NCBI GenBank assembly: GCA_022843625.1
Contig: JALHNH010000016.1
Span: forward strand, 1 to 64,000
Origin: Bryobacter sp.
GTDB lineage: Bacteria; Acidobacteriota; Terriglobia; Bryobacterales; Bryobacteraceae
Direction: 5' to 3'
DNA length: 64,000 nt
This document shows, in pieces, positions 27,127 through 36,610 of this stretch (positions are counted from its first letter, which is position 1; each line of letters begins with the position of its first letter). Under the pieces are notes generated by a model. That model saw only the letters and a list, made by a program, of their open reading frames with translations, was not told the DNA's origin and made no database searches. The position numbers were made by a program, and so were the translations under genes.

Positions 27127-29757
27127 TTAGCGCCTTGTTAGTGCTTCGTCGAGATTTAATACAGTGTTTGCCACGACGACCCAGGCAGCGCGGGCGGCAT
27201 CGAGCCTGGTGGGCTTGCTGAGGTCGAGAGGAGCTGTGGCAACTAGGCCAGCGTCGAAGAAGGCGTTGCCGTTGTTGTTGCGGGTGGCTTTGATTGCGAT
27301 TACGTTGCGGCCGGGCTTGAAGGCTTTCTGGCCTGGTTCTGTCAGATCGTATTCGAAGTGGCCGGCACGTTCGTAGACGTTGTTGGTGAGGGCGGGGACG
27401 CCGTTGACCCAGATTTCGAAGGAAGTGTTGGCGCGGATGGGAACCCTGAATTCCGAGGGCATGCGCTCGGGCAGGTCGAAGGCGATGCGGAGGAAAATGC
27501 TCTCGGTGTTCCAGGGGCTCTTGAGGGGAGTGGCCTGGGCGGACGGGGTGTCGGGCTTTTCGAAGTATCCGAAATAGCCGGGACCGCTCTTCCAGCCGGA
27601 GTCGTCAAAGGCGGCCTCCTGCCAGTCTTTGGCTGGCTCTGAGATGGCGAAGCGCCATTCGCGGGGAGAAGTGCGGGCGTCGGGAATGATGGTGAGGGGG
27701 CGGTCTTCTTTGTAGAGCACTTCACCGAAGCGGACGAGCTTTTGGGCGTTGTCTGGGTTGGCACGCAGTTCGGCTTCGGATTGCTTCCAGAGAGCTTGAA
27801 GGCGTTGCTGTTCAACGCGCGAGGGCGAGCGCAGGAGTACGGATTCGAAAATGGCTTTGGCTGGATCGCGGGGCGAGGTCTCGAGTGCCTGCTGTGCGAG
27901 ACGCTGGGCTGCTTCCATGAAGGTGGGGTCGTTCAGGGTGGTTAGAGCTTGTAGAGGAGTGTTGGTGCGGATGCGGCGGATGGTACATGTCTCGCCGGTG
28001 GGCGCGTCGAAATTGGTCATCGAAGGGTAGGCACTGGTGCGGCGCATGAAGGTGTAGAGTGCGCGGCGGTAGCGATCGTCACCTTTGGAGGTCTTCCAGG
28101 ATTCTCCGTTGTAGACGACTTGCCAGACGCCCTCGGGTTGCCAGGGCATCACTGGTGGGCCGTAGGCTTTTGTGCTGAGGAGGCCGGCGGAGGCGAGCGC
28201 CTGATCTCGCACGGATTCGGCATCAAGACGGAAGCGAGCGCCGCGAGCGTACCACTGATTCTGCGGGTCTCGCTTAAGGAGTTCTGGCGAGACGGCGGAG
28301 GACTGTTGGTAGGTGGCGCTCATTACGATCATCTTGAGGAGTGCCTTCATGTCCCAGGTCTTTTGGAATTCGACGGCCATCCAATCAAGGAGTTCGGGAT
28401 GTGTGGGCGGGGTGCCCTGGCGGCCGAAGTCTTCTTCTGTTTCGACAAGGCCGCGGCCCATGACGCGGCTCCAGAAACGGTTGACGGTGACGCGAGCCGT
28501 GAGCGGGTTTTGCGGGCTCATCAGCCAGCGGGCGAAGCCGAGACGGTTGCGGGGAGCATCGGCGGGCATGGCGTGGAGGAAGGCCGGGGTTGCGGCTTGC
28601 ACCTCGTCGCCGGGGGTGAGAAAGTTGCCACGGTCGAAGATGCGGGTTTTGCGTTGCTTGTCTGCAGGCAGTTCCCGCAGCACCAGGGTGGAGGTGGAGT
28701 TGGTTAGTTTGAGGACTGGCCTGTCGGAGGGATGGTCGTTGTCTTCGGTCTGGTTGAGGAAGGCATAGAGCTGATAGAACTCTTTGTGCGAGAGCGGATC
28801 GTATTTGTGGGAGTGGCACTGGGCACAGCCCCAGGTCTGACCCATCCAGACCTGACCGGTGGTGGCGATGCGGTCTCGAATGGCGAGGTCGCGGAATTCT
28901 TCGTCGTCGGTGCCGCCTTCGGTGTTGGTCATGGTGTTGCGATGGAAGCCGGTGGCAACCAGGTCGTCGACGGAAGGATCGGGGAGCAGGTCGCCAGCGA
29001 GTTGGGCGATGGAGAACTGGTCGAAGGGCAGGTTGTCGTTGAAGGCGCGAATGACCCAGTCGCGATAGGGCCAGATGGAGCGGCGGCTGTCTTTCTCATA
29101 GCCCTGGGTGTCGGCGTAGCGGGCGAGGTCGAGCCAGATCTTGGCCCAGCGCTCGCCGTAAGCGGGACTGGCCAGCAGGGTGTCGACATATTCTTCGAAG
29201 CCTTTGGCACTGGGGTTGGCGAGGTACTTTTTGAGGGTGGTGGGATTGGGCGGGAGGCCGGTAAGGTCGAGGGCGGCTCTGCGGGCTAGAGTTGGAGCGT
29301 CGGCGGTGATTGAGGGAGTGAGGGACAAGGTGTCGAGTTTGGCGAGGATGAAATGATCGATCGCGTTCTTTGGCCAGGCCGGATTTTTCACTGGTGGGAA
29401 CGCAACCTTTTGTGGTTTCTCGTATGCCCAGTGAGCGGTGTAGGTGGCACCGGCATCGATCCAGTTTTTTAACGCGTCGACTTCAGCGGGGGTTAGGCGT
29501 GGACCCGATGGTGGCATTGGCCGTTTGGGATCTGTGATGCGGGCAATGAGTTTGGATTCTGCGCTGCGGCCGGGTATGATGGCGCCCTTCTGTGTCGCGC
29601 CCTCGGCGGTATCGAGACGTAAGCCTGCCATGCGGCTGGCTTCGTCAGGGCCGTGGCAGGCGAGGCAGCGTTTGCTGAGGATGGGCCGGATGTCGGTTTG
29701 GAAGTTCGGCTGAGCTTGCAGGGAGGTCAGGAAAAGAAACGCGAGCAGCGGGCGCAT
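27127..29757 (-). CDS. PSCyt1-DUF1549-DUF1553 cytochrome-type protein
   Basis: An 876-residue exported protein. After the signal (MRPLLAFLFLTSLQAQ) comes a planctomycete-type cytochrome domain with CLACH at 31-35 and an axial-Met candidate in PKRPMPPSG. Then follow DUF1549 (about 130-340, with GCAQCHSHKYDP, a second CxxCH-like heme site) and DUF1553 (about 390-650, WMAVEF and NFDAPTGETC). The C-terminal third holds a beta-sandwich segment (LRIAFDLPERMP and a following INVWVNGVP-type strand) between the two parts of DUF1553. Function is unknown; a periplasmic redox role with the DUF1501 protein is inferred from the pairing. Confidence 0.92.
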   Translation of the reverse strand: MRPLLAFLFLTSLQAQPNFQTDIRPILSKRCLACHGPDEASRMAGLRLDTAEGATQKGAIIPGRSAESKLIARITDPKRPMPPSGPRLTPAEVDALKNWIDAGATYTAHWAYEKPQKVAFPPVKNPAWPKNAIDHFILAKLDTLSLTPSITADAPTLARRAALDLTGLPPNPTTLKKYLANPSAKGFEEYVDTLLASPAYGERWAKIWLDLARYADTQGYEKDSRRSIWPYRDWVIRAFNDNLPFDQFSIAQLAGDLLPDPSVDDLVATGFHRNTMTNTEGGTDDEEFRDLAIRDRIATTGQVWMGQTWGCAQCHSHKYDPLSHKEFYQLYAFLNQTEDNDHPSDRPVLKLTNSTSTLVLRELPADKQRKTRIFDRGNFLTPGDEVQAATPAFLHAMPADAPRNRLGFARWLMSPQNPLTARVTVNRFWSRVMGRGLVETEEDFGRQGTPPTHPELLDWMAVEFQKTWDMKALLKMIVMSATYQQSSAVSPELLKRDPQNQWYARGARFRLDAESVRDQALASAGLLSTKAYGPPVMPWQPEGVWQVVYNGESWKTSKGDDRYRRALYTFMRRTSAYPSMTNFDAPTGETCTIRRIRTNTPLQALTTLNDPTFMEAAQRLAQQALETSPRDPAKAIFESVLLRSPSRVEQQRLQALWKQSEAELRANPDNAQKLVRFGEVLYKEDRPLTIIPDARTSPREWRFAISEPAKDWQEAAFDDSGWKSGPGYFGYFEKPDTPSAQATPLKSPWNTESIFLRIAFDLPERMPSEFRVPIRANTSFEIWVNGVPALTNNVYERAGHFEYDLTEPGQKAFKPGRNVIAIKATRNNNGNAFFDAGLVATAPLDLSKPTRLDAARAAWVVVANTVLNLDEALTRR

Positions 29758-29832
29758 ATGGCATAGGCTATCAAACGCGGCCTCGAGTCGTTTTCTACTT
29801 TAGGCGGGCAAAGATGTTAATTTGGTCTGGCA

Positions 29833-31308
29833 ATGATACGGATGAAATTCGAGTTGGCGGCTGGGTTGCTGGTGGTTTTGACTGCAAGCGGGCAGGGCTT
29901 TAAGCCTGAGATTCCGAAGGTTTGGGATGAGGAAGCTGTGGAGCGGTTTGAGTTGCCGCTGGCGCAGCGGGATCGCTCGCCGAAGCATATGAGCTCCTCG
30001 GAATACTATGCGCTGAAGGTGCGTCCGATTTATAAGACTTATCCGATGTATGAGGCGGGGAAGGAGCCGGCCGGGTATCTTGACTGGTTGAAGCAACAGG
30101 AGCCGGAGGTGGTGTTTGACCCGGCTAAGCTTAAGACCAAAGAGGACTGGATTGCGGCTGGGAAGCTGGTGTTTGAACATGAGCCGCTTGTGTTTCCGCT
30201 GCCGATGAACGGGGTGTTTTTCAAGACTCCTTTGCCAGCTTCGAAGGAAGGCGTGCTGCCGGACTTCATCCCGGGTAATCGCTACATCATTCGCAAGAAG
30301 GGTGTGCTTGAGGTTGGTATCAATTCCTGTTCGGGCTGCCATACGCGGGTGATGCCGGATGGGAGTTATTTGGCTGGTGCGCAGGGAGTGGTGGATTTTC
30401 GCAATGATGAGGCGACGATAGAGCGGGTGAAGAATATTAAGCCTGAGGTGCTTGCGCGGCGACGGGAATCGGCCTGGGTTTTGTTTGGTGCGCCCTGGGT
30501 GGAGAGTAAGGAACAGTTTTTTGAGCGGCTGTCGAAGGAGGAGCTGGTGCGGCAAGTAGCCGCTAGCCACTCTGGCGTGATTGCGCGGCAGGGAACCAGC
30601 GGGAGCCATCCGCCCCATATCCCCTCGTTGATTGGTGTGAAGAATCACAAGTATCTCGATTCCACTGGCTTTGGAAGGCATCGGTCGATTGGGGATCTGG
30701 CTCGTTATGCAGTTACGAATCAGGGGCTCGATACGATGGCGCATTATGGGGATTTTCAGCCGAGTGTGAATGAGACTCCGTTTAGCTCTGAGAAGGGGAC
30801 TCGGTATAGCGATGAGCAGTTGTATGCGCTGGCGCTTTATATCTATTCGCTTGAGCCGCCGAAGAATCCAAACCCGGTAGATGATTTGGCCAAGCGCGGG
30901 CAGAAGGTGTTTTCGCGGCAGGGTTGTGCGGGGTGCCATACGCCTCCGCTCTATACGAATAACAAGCTGACGCCGGCTAAGGGCTTTACTGTGCCGGCGG
31001 ATTTGCGCAAGACCGATGAGATTTTGGACGTGAGTGTTGGGACGGATACGACGCTTGCGCTGAAGGCCCGGCGTGGGACTGGTTTTTATAAGGTGCCTTC
31101 GTTGCGTGGGGTCTGGTACCGGAATGCGTTTGGGCACGGCGGGTGGGTGGATACGCTTGAGGAGTGGTTTGATCCGGAGCGGGTGAAGAGTGATTATGTG
31201 CCCAAGGGTTACTGGATGCAGCCGGGGCCGGTGGAGGGGCATGAGTTTGGATTGAAGCTGTCGCCGGAGGATCGCAAGGCGCTGATTGCGTTTTTGAAGA
31301 CGCTGTAG
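29833..31308 (+). CDS. secreted diheme c-type cytochrome, peroxidase-like
   Basis: A 491-residue protein with a signal peptide (about 1-22, ending GQG) and two c-type heme sites, CSGCH at 166-170 and CAGCH at 365-369. The surrounding KVPSLRGVWYRNAFGHGGWVDTLEEWF region is like the C-terminal part of the MauG/cytochrome c peroxidase superfamily, where Met or His ligands lie in such loops. It probably carries electrons, or acts as a peroxidase, in the periplasm. It is convergent with the CadC-like regulator gene (stop 31308 against stop 31310) and divergent from the DUF1553 gene. Confidence 0.8.
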   Translation: MIRMKFELAAGLLVVLTASGQGFKPEIPKVWDEEAVERFELPLAQRDRSPKHMSSSEYYALKVRPIYKTYPMYEAGKEPAGYLDWLKQQEPEVVFDPAKLKTKEDWIAAGKLVFEHEPLVFPLPMNGVFFKTPLPASKEGVLPDFIPGNRYIIRKKGVLEVGINSCSGCHTRVMPDGSYLAGAQGVVDFRNDEATIERVKNIKPEVLARRRESAWVLFGAPWVESKEQFFERLSKEELVRQVAASHSGVIARQGTSGSHPPHIPSLIGVKNHKYLDSTGFGRHRSIGDLARYAVTNQGLDTMAHYGDFQPSVNETPFSSEKGTRYSDEQLYALALYIYSLEPPKNPNPVDDLAKRGQKVFSRQGCAGCHTPPLYTNNKLTPAKGFTVPADLRKTDEILDVSVGTDTTLALKARRGTGFYKVPSLRGVWYRNAFGHGGWVDTLEEWFDPERVKSDYVPKGYWMQPGPVEGHEFGLKLSPEDRKALIAFLKTL

Positions 31309-31309
31309 G

Positions 31310-33052
31310 TTAGCGAACTATGGTGGCGAAGTCTGCTCTTTGACGGAGTGGGTCGAAGACGGGCTCGAAGCGTGGGGCGCTGGGGTTGATGCAGCCGGTG
31401 GCGAGGCAGGTGCGGAGGAGCTTGACTGCTTCGTCGTTGTGGCCGAGACCCATGTGGGCTACGGCGCGCTGGTAGGGGGAGACGTACATCATTTTGGACT
31501 GATCGTCCATGGCGAGGAGGATGCGTTTGGCGTCTTCTTTTCTTCCGCTGCGGCCGTAGGTGTAGGCGAGGCCCATTGCGACCATTGGCTGGTTGAGGCC
31601 GGCGCTTTCGGCTCGGCCAGCGAGCCAGGCGGCGGTGCGCCAGTCGCCGGTCATCCACATTGGCGGAACCAGGAGGCCGTAGCCGGTGCCGCTGCGGGGA
31701 TTGGCTCGGATGATACGCCAGGCTTCGCGCTTGGATAGATCGAACTGGCGGCTTTGGTAATAGTGATAGGCGAGGATCTGGCGGCCCAGGGTAAAGGTGG
31801 GGTCAGCGTGGATGGCTTGTTTGAGGATTGTCTCTGCTTCGCTGAAGCGGCCGAAGCGGGAGAGGAGTTGGCCGCCGAGGAGTTGGAGGTGGACGCTGGA
31901 GGGGTCGCTGGCGAGGACGCCGCGGACGATTTGTTCGGCTTCGGTTTCGTTCTGGTCGGCGTAGGCGAGGACCATGGCCTGGACCATGCGGGCTTCTCCG
32001 TTGTCGGGGTCGAGGGCGACGGCGCGTTGGGATAACTCTCGGGCCCGGGGCCAGACGAGGTCTGGAGCTTCGGCCTGGTTGATGCCTTGCCAGGCGTAGG
32101 CGAGGGCCATGCCGGTGTAGGCGGAGGAGAAGTCCGGGTCGGCGCGGAGGGCCCGCTGGAAGGCTTCGATGGCGGGGCGGCTTTCGGTGGATTTGCGGGC
32201 CAGGAGGCGCTGGAGGCCGTCGAGGTAGGCAGTGTAGGCTTCCTGGTTTTTGGGAGGCTTGCGCCCCGCTAGGGCGCGGCGGCGGGCACCGGCTTGTTCT
32301 TCCAGGGTGATGGCGGTTTGGGCGATGAGCTCGGCGGTGAGTTCGGGGAGGGTGTCTGACCATTCGCGATGCCAGAGGAGGTCGCCATTGCTGCGGCGGA
32401 AGTCTGCGGTGAGGGTTTGGTTGTTGAGGGCGCCGGTGAGGATGAAGTCGCCGGTGGAGGTGCCGCTGATGGGCTGGACTACCTGGACGTGGATGCCATC
32501 CATGCGACCGAGGCCGGCGGCTACTTCTGCGGCGAGGGCTGCGCCTGAGGGGCCGTTGAGGGGGTGGATGGAGACGGTGGGCTGGGATTTGGTGGCGGGT
32601 GGATCGTCTGCCATCCAGAATTCCCATTGGCGGCGACCGTAGCTTACGGTGACCAGCAAGATGGCTGCGGCGGCGCTGGCCCAAATCCAGGTGGGGAAAC
32701 GCTTGCGAGTGGGTTCGACGGTTCGGACTGGAGCGACAAACTGGTAGCCGACCTTGGGGAGGGTTTCGAGGAAGGGGGTGTCGCCGGCAACGGAGGAGAG
32801 CGCTTTGCGGAGCTGGAAGATGTGTTGCGTGAGGTTGTTTTCTTCGACGTGGACGTCGGGCCAGACTAGGTCGCGGAGTTCTTGTTTGTCGACAGGTCGG
32901 CCGGCGCGCTCGACCAGGGCGAGGAGTAAATCGAACTGTTTGGCGGTGAGGACGAGGGCCTGGTCGCGCCAGAGGAGGGTACGGGCGCCTGGGTTGAGGG
33001 TGAATTCGTGGAAGCGGTAAATCAACTTGGACAATTCTCTAGTGTATCGCAA
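31310..33052 (-). CDS. CadC/ToxR-like membrane regulator with winged helix and TPR repeats
   Basis: A 580-residue protein. The N-terminal OmpR-type winged helix runs from YRFHEFTLNPGARTLLW to about 105 (LVLTAKQFDLLLALVERAG, then HVEENNLTQHIFQLRKAL and GYQFVAPV). A membrane helix at about 126-142 (WIWASAAAAILLVTVSY) is followed by a TolB-like strand region and a TPR array (about 260-560: AYTAYLDGLQRLLARKSTE, AIEAFQRALRADPDFSSAYTGMALAYAWQG and later repeats). The TTG at 33052 opens the frame; other TTG codons a few residues later could be the start. It is divergent from the PQQ-like gene and may control it. Confidence 0.9.
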   Translation of the reverse strand: MRYTRELSKLIYRFHEFTLNPGARTLLWRDQALVLTAKQFDLLLALVERAGRPVDKQELRDLVWPDVHVEENNLTQHIFQLRKALSSVAGDTPFLETLPKVGYQFVAPVRTVEPTRKRFPTWIWASAAAAILLVTVSYGRRQWEFWMADDPPATKSQPTVSIHPLNGPSGAALAAEVAAGLGRMDGIHVQVVQPISGTSTGDFILTGALNNQTLTADFRRSNGDLLWHREWSDTLPELTAELIAQTAITLEEQAGARRRALAGRKPPKNQEAYTAYLDGLQRLLARKSTESRPAIEAFQRALRADPDFSSAYTGMALAYAWQGINQAEAPDLVWPRARELSQRAVALDPDNGEARMVQAMVLAYADQNETEAEQIVRGVLASDPSSVHLQLLGGQLLSRFGRFSEAETILKQAIHADPTFTLGRQILAYHYYQSRQFDLSKREAWRIIRANPRSGTGYGLLVPPMWMTGDWRTAAWLAGRAESAGLNQPMVAMGLAYTYGRSGRKEDAKRILLAMDDQSKMMYVSPYQRAVAHMGLGHNDEAVKLLRTCLATGCINPSAPRFEPVFDPLRQRADFATIVR

Positions 33053-33060
33053 GTGTTTGA

Positions 33061-33098
33061 AATCATTAGGATTTAAGAAGAATTAAGAAGGAATGATT
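33061..33098. promoter_or_regulatory. candidate operator: tandem direct repeats framed by an inverted repeat
   Basis: In the 84-base divergent region between the CadC-like regulator and the PQQ-like gene, TTAAGAAG occurs at 33073-33080 and again at 33083-33090, spaced exactly 10 bases. The pair is bracketed by AATCATT (33061-33067) and its reverse complement AATGATT (33092-33098). OmpR-type winged helices usually bind tandem direct repeats one helical turn apart, so this is a reasonable binding-site candidate. Confidence 0.5.
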
Positions 33099-33136
33099 GG
33101 CGCTCTGGACCCTGCCGATGGGATGCTTGCCAAGCT

Positions 33137-34855
33137 ATGTTGCGATTTTTCCTTCTACTTTGCTTGCCTGCGATGATGTTCGCCGCCAAGCCTGAATATG
33201 CCTGGACCCTTGAGGCCAATGGCGATGTAAAGTGGCACCGGGTGACCGCTGCTGGGACTTATCTGTATGCGACGGACAACGGCGTTTATGCTGCCGATGC
33301 CGAGACGGGACAGGAGCTTTGGAAGCGGGAGGATCTGAAGAAGGTTCCCGATTTTGCGATTGAAGAAGTGCCGGGAGTGCCGCTGCTTTTTGTGGCTGAC
33401 GATGAGGGGAAGATCATGAAGTCGACGAAGCTGTATGCGCTCGACATCATGACGGGGAAGACGATTTGGGAGACGGATAAACTGCAGGGGCAGATGGCGG
33501 ATCTGTTTCCGGACTATGAGCACAATGCGATGGTGCTGGTGGCGACGGCGTATACGGGGAAGGCGCGGCTGCAGGTGTTGCATCTCGATTTTGGGACAGG
33601 CAAGGCGAATTGGGAGTTGCCGCTGGAGGTGAAGGTGGACCTTTATGTGTCGGAGAAGGGGAGCAAGTTTTCGCCCCGGATGGATTTGAATGGCCATGCA
33701 GCGCCGACGATTGCGGGGGATTCGTTGTACCTCGCTTATGCGGGATTGCACAAGGTGAATCTGAAGACGGGGAAGCTTGAATGGGGCTTTGGGTTTGACG
33801 TCACCGAGAAGTCTCTGAAGAATACGAATGCCTCGCCGGTGGTGGCGGGTGGCTTGGTTTATAGCAGCGCCAAGGGGGTGATTCGGGCTTATGACGATGC
33901 GAGTGGGCAGTTGAAGTGGACCTCGACCGATTTTGGTGCGGCTATCCCGGAAATGATTCATGACAAGGGGACGCTTTATGGACGGATGGGGGGAGTGTTT
34001 TTGGAGCCTGCCAGCCGGGCTTATCAGTTGAAGAAGCCGGTGGGTGTGGTGGCGCTCGATGCGGGTGCCGGGTCTGTTCGCTGGAGGTATGAGGGTGCTA
34101 AGGAATCGATTACGAATATGCACCTTGATACGAAGGCTGGAGTGTTGCTGGTGGCGGATGCGAAGAACCTGATTGGGTTGAGCCTGGATGCGTCTGGCAA
34201 CAAGGTGAAGGAGAGCTACCGGTTGCCGCTGGAGTTTAAGTTTAAGTCGAGTGGGGCGAAGAATGCGGCGAAGATGGCGGGGCGCTTTGCGATGGGCGGG
34301 ATTGCCGGGATGGCTCGCAAGGACAAGAGTGATGAGGATCAGCCGATTGCTCTGGTGCCGCGGGCGGATGGGCAGTTGATTGTTCGCGGGAAGCAGCATC
34401 TGTTGCTGTTTGATCCGCAGGCGAAGAAGACTGGCTGGGGGAGTGCGTTTAAGGCGCCTGGAATTTCGAATTTTGCCAAAGTGATGACGGTGGCGGCGTT
34501 TGCGATGTCTTATGCGTATCACACGAGCCAGGCGGCTTCGAGTTATTACGGGACGAGTGAGAATCGCTGGCACAATGATCAGCGCTTTGGTGCGATCAAC
34601 CAGTTTGAGAAGGCGATGGCGAAGCGGTATTCTGCGGCGGCGTTGAATAGCAAGTACGCCTATATGCTGACCGATGTTGATACCGATGACGGGGATGGCC
34701 CGGGTATTGTGGGCGTGAATCTGGAGAATGGAGAGGTGGAGCGCGAGTTGTACTTCAAGGATCGCGAGCCGGACTATGTGATCGATGAGAAGAGCGGGAC
34801 GGTGATCCGTACGCACAAGGGCAAGGGAGGGATCTTCGCGCAGCAGGTGCGTTAG
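33137..34855 (+). CDS. secreted PQQ-like beta-propeller protein
   Basis: A 572-residue exported protein (signal about 1-17, ending MFAAKPE). The body is built from PQQ-dehydrogenase-like blades: LYATDNGVYAADAETGQELWKRE, LYALDIMTGKTIWETD, VNLKTGKLEWGF, IRAYDDASGQLKWTSTD and VVALDAGAGSVRWRYE (each cut here to its core). No PQQ or metal ligand set of a true dehydrogenase is visible, so it is more like a BamB or scaffold-type propeller. A basic, Ala/Met-rich insert lies near 370-390. It is transcribed divergently from the CadC-like regulator. Confidence 0.8.
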   Translation: MLRFFLLLCLPAMMFAAKPEYAWTLEANGDVKWHRVTAAGTYLYATDNGVYAADAETGQELWKREDLKKVPDFAIEEVPGVPLLFVADDEGKIMKSTKLYALDIMTGKTIWETDKLQGQMADLFPDYEHNAMVLVATAYTGKARLQVLHLDFGTGKANWELPLEVKVDLYVSEKGSKFSPRMDLNGHAAPTIAGDSLYLAYAGLHKVNLKTGKLEWGFGFDVTEKSLKNTNASPVVAGGLVYSSAKGVIRAYDDASGQLKWTSTDFGAAIPEMIHDKGTLYGRMGGVFLEPASRAYQLKKPVGVVALDAGAGSVRWRYEGAKESITNMHLDTKAGVLLVADAKNLIGLSLDASGNKVKESYRLPLEFKFKSSGAKNAAKMAGRFAMGGIAGMARKDKSDEDQPIALVPRADGQLIVRGKQHLLLFDPQAKKTGWGSAFKAPGISNFAKVMTVAAFAMSYAYHTSQAASSYYGTSENRWHNDQRFGAINQFEKAMAKRYSAAALNSKYAYMLTDVDTDDGDGPGIVGVNLENGEVERELYFKDREPDYVIDEKSGTVIRTHKGKGGIFAQQVR

Positions 34856-34874
34856 GTGAGCGTCGGCCAGCAGC

Positions 34875-35837
34875 TTAGAGAGGGAGGGAAAGTTGCTGGC
34901 CTTGCTCCCAGTCTGGGGGCAGGTAGGGGGTTGCTCTTCTACCGAGGTTGGTTTGGTTTCGGATCGCATCGAAGCGGGCTTCGATTTGTTGGTGGTATTC
35001 GCGGGAAGGGCGGGAGGATTGCTTGTAGGTGGCCTGGTAGCGGGGGGCTAGATGGGCGTGGTCTTGATCGAGATAGTTGAGGAAGACCTCTTTGGTGGGG
35101 CTCTTGAGGAACAAGACGCCGCCGCCGAACCATTGGGCCCCGTGGGTTTTTGCTTGCTGGGCTAGCGCCAGGAGTTCTGGCTCTGTGTCGTTAATGCCGG
35201 GGAGGACGGGGGAGGCGATGACGCCGCAGCGGATGCCGGCTTGGGTTAGGGTTTGCATTGCTGCCAGACGGAGGGCTGGGGTTGGGGCTTTGGGCTCGAG
35301 TCCGCGGGCCAGATCGGGATCTAGCGTGGTGATCGTGAAGTTGGTGTAGAGGACGTTGCGGTTGGCTACTTGTTTGAGGAGATCGAGATCTCGGGTGGGG
35401 AGGTCGCTTTTGGTCGTGATCCAGAATTTGTGGCCGCTTACGGTTGCGAAGACTTCGAGCATGCGGCGGGTGAGTTCGTATCTGCGCTCGGCGTGCTGGT
35501 AGGGGTCTGTGGCTGTGCCTATTGCGATTGCCTGGGATTTGGGGATGCGCATGAGTTCGCGGCGGAATTCGGAGGTGTTCCAGACTTTGGCGAAGATGCG
35601 GGTTTCGAAGTCTTCGGGGCGGCGGAGTTCCATAAACTCGTGGGTGTATCTGGCATAGCAGTATTGGCAGGCCATTTCGCAGCCACGGTAGGGATTGATG
35701 GACCAGTTGAAGGGGAAGCGGGAGCCGGCGACGTGGTTGATCCACTTGCCGGTCGCGAGGTGGCTATAGGACACGGTGCGCTTGGATTCCAAGAGCGGTG
35801 CGGCCTCGGCCGCCTTCGCGATACCGACGAGTTGCAT
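34875..35837 (-). CDS. radical SAM protein, SPL/Rv2578c-like family
   Basis: A 320-residue radical SAM enzyme. The [4Fe-4S] site is INPYRGCEMACQYCYARY (C-x3-C-x2-C). The strand-loop IGTATDPYQHAERRYELTR and the ITTKSDLPTRDLDLL stretch match the spore photoproduct lyase-related (SPL/PA0069/Rv2578c) group. The exact substrate of this group is not settled, and no DNA-photoproduct role can be claimed here. It is convergent with the PQQ-like gene and divergent from ispD (62 bases apart). Confidence 0.88.
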   Translation of the reverse strand: MQLVGIAKAAEAAPLLESKRTVSYSHLATGKWINHVAGSRFPFNWSINPYRGCEMACQYCYARYTHEFMELRRPEDFETRIFAKVWNTSEFRRELMRIPKSQAIAIGTATDPYQHAERRYELTRRMLEVFATVSGHKFWITTKSDLPTRDLDLLKQVANRNVLYTNFTITTLDPDLARGLEPKAPTPALRLAAMQTLTQAGIRCGVIASPVLPGINDTEPELLALAQQAKTHGAQWFGGGVLFLKSPTKEVFLNYLDQDHAHLAPRYQATYKQSSRPSREYHQQIEARFDAIRNQTNLGRRATPYLPPDWEQGQQLSLPL

Positions 35838-35899
35838 AGGGAGAATGGATTTAATTTCGCCTTTTCTTCTCCATTCGTCAAGGGAATTCGTCCATTACA

Positions 35900-36610
35900 A
35901 TGAAGGTGGCTGAAAATATGAGAGTTAGCGTTATTCTGCCTGCTGCCGGACTCGGCACGCGTATGGGCAAATCGGCAAAGAAGCAGTTTCTTGAGTTGGA
36001 CGGGGTTCCGATCCTGATCCATACGCTGCGGCGCTTTGCCGGGATTGCAGAAGTGAACGAGATTATTGTGGCTTGCCGCGAAGAAGACATGGCTGATGTG
36101 AAGGGCATGTTGAGCGGGACTCCGCTGATTAAGCCGGTGAGGCTGGTTGAGGGCGGGGATTCGCGCCAGGAGAGCGTGGAGCATGCGCTGGCTACTGTGG
36201 CCGATGATGTGGATCTGGTGGCGGTGCATGATGCGGTTCGGCCATTTGCGGACGAGATGATGATCCGTACTGTGATTGCGGCGGCTGCGGAATCTGGCGC
36301 GGCGATTGTGGGGATTGTGCCGGTGGATACGGTGAAGCAGGTGCATTTGGCGAAGGTGCAGACGACGATTTCGCGGGACCGGCTGGTGCTGGCGCAGACG
36401 CCTCAGGTGTTCAAGACTTCGTTGCTGAAGCAGGCTTTTTTGAAGGCTCGCGAGGATGCGTTTATTGGTACGGATGAATCGAGTCTGGTGGAGCGGCTTG
36501 ATTTAGTAGAAGTGCAGGTGGTGCCGGGGAGTGATCGCAACATCAAGATTACGCGGCCTCGGGATCTGGATCTGGCACGGCATTTTCTGGCTGAAGAGAG
36601 TGGTAGCTAG
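35900..36610 (+). CDS. ispD: 2-C-methyl-D-erythritol 4-phosphate cytidylyltransferase
   Basis: IspD transfers CMP from CTP to MEP in the non-mevalonate isoprenoid pathway. The 236 residues begin with the CTP-binding loop ILPAAGLGTRMGKSAKKQF and continue with VHDAVRPF and a C-terminal GTDESSLVE and NIKITRPRDL, both typical of IspD. A start at a downstream ATG (MRVSVILPAAG, 18 bases later) is also possible. Its 3' end overlaps ispF. The products feed undecaprenyl diphosphate synthesis (uppS at 12073). Confidence 0.95.
   Translation: MKVAENMRVSVILPAAGLGTRMGKSAKKQFLELDGVPILIHTLRRFAGIAEVNEIIVACREEDMADVKGMLSGTPLIKPVRLVEGGDSRQESVEHALATVADDVDLVAVHDAVRPFADEMMIRTVIAAAAESGAAIVGIVPVDTVKQVHLAKVQTTISRDRLVLAQTPQVFKTSLLKQAFLKAREDAFIGTDESSLVERLDLVEVQVVPGSDRNIKITRPRDLDLARHFLAEESGS

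Noticed and set aside
29800-31242. A 480-codon minus-strand frame opposite the diheme cytochrome.
   Set aside because: Translated residues are His/Arg/Pro-rich without any motif; the plus frame has two CxxCH sites and a signal peptide.
33155-34969. A 604-codon open frame on the minus strand opposite the PQQ-like gene.
   Set aside because: Its product is a low-complexity Arg/His/Ile/Pro mixture with no domain, while the plus-strand frame has a signal peptide and propeller repeats. The frame is open because of G-rich codon use in the real gene.
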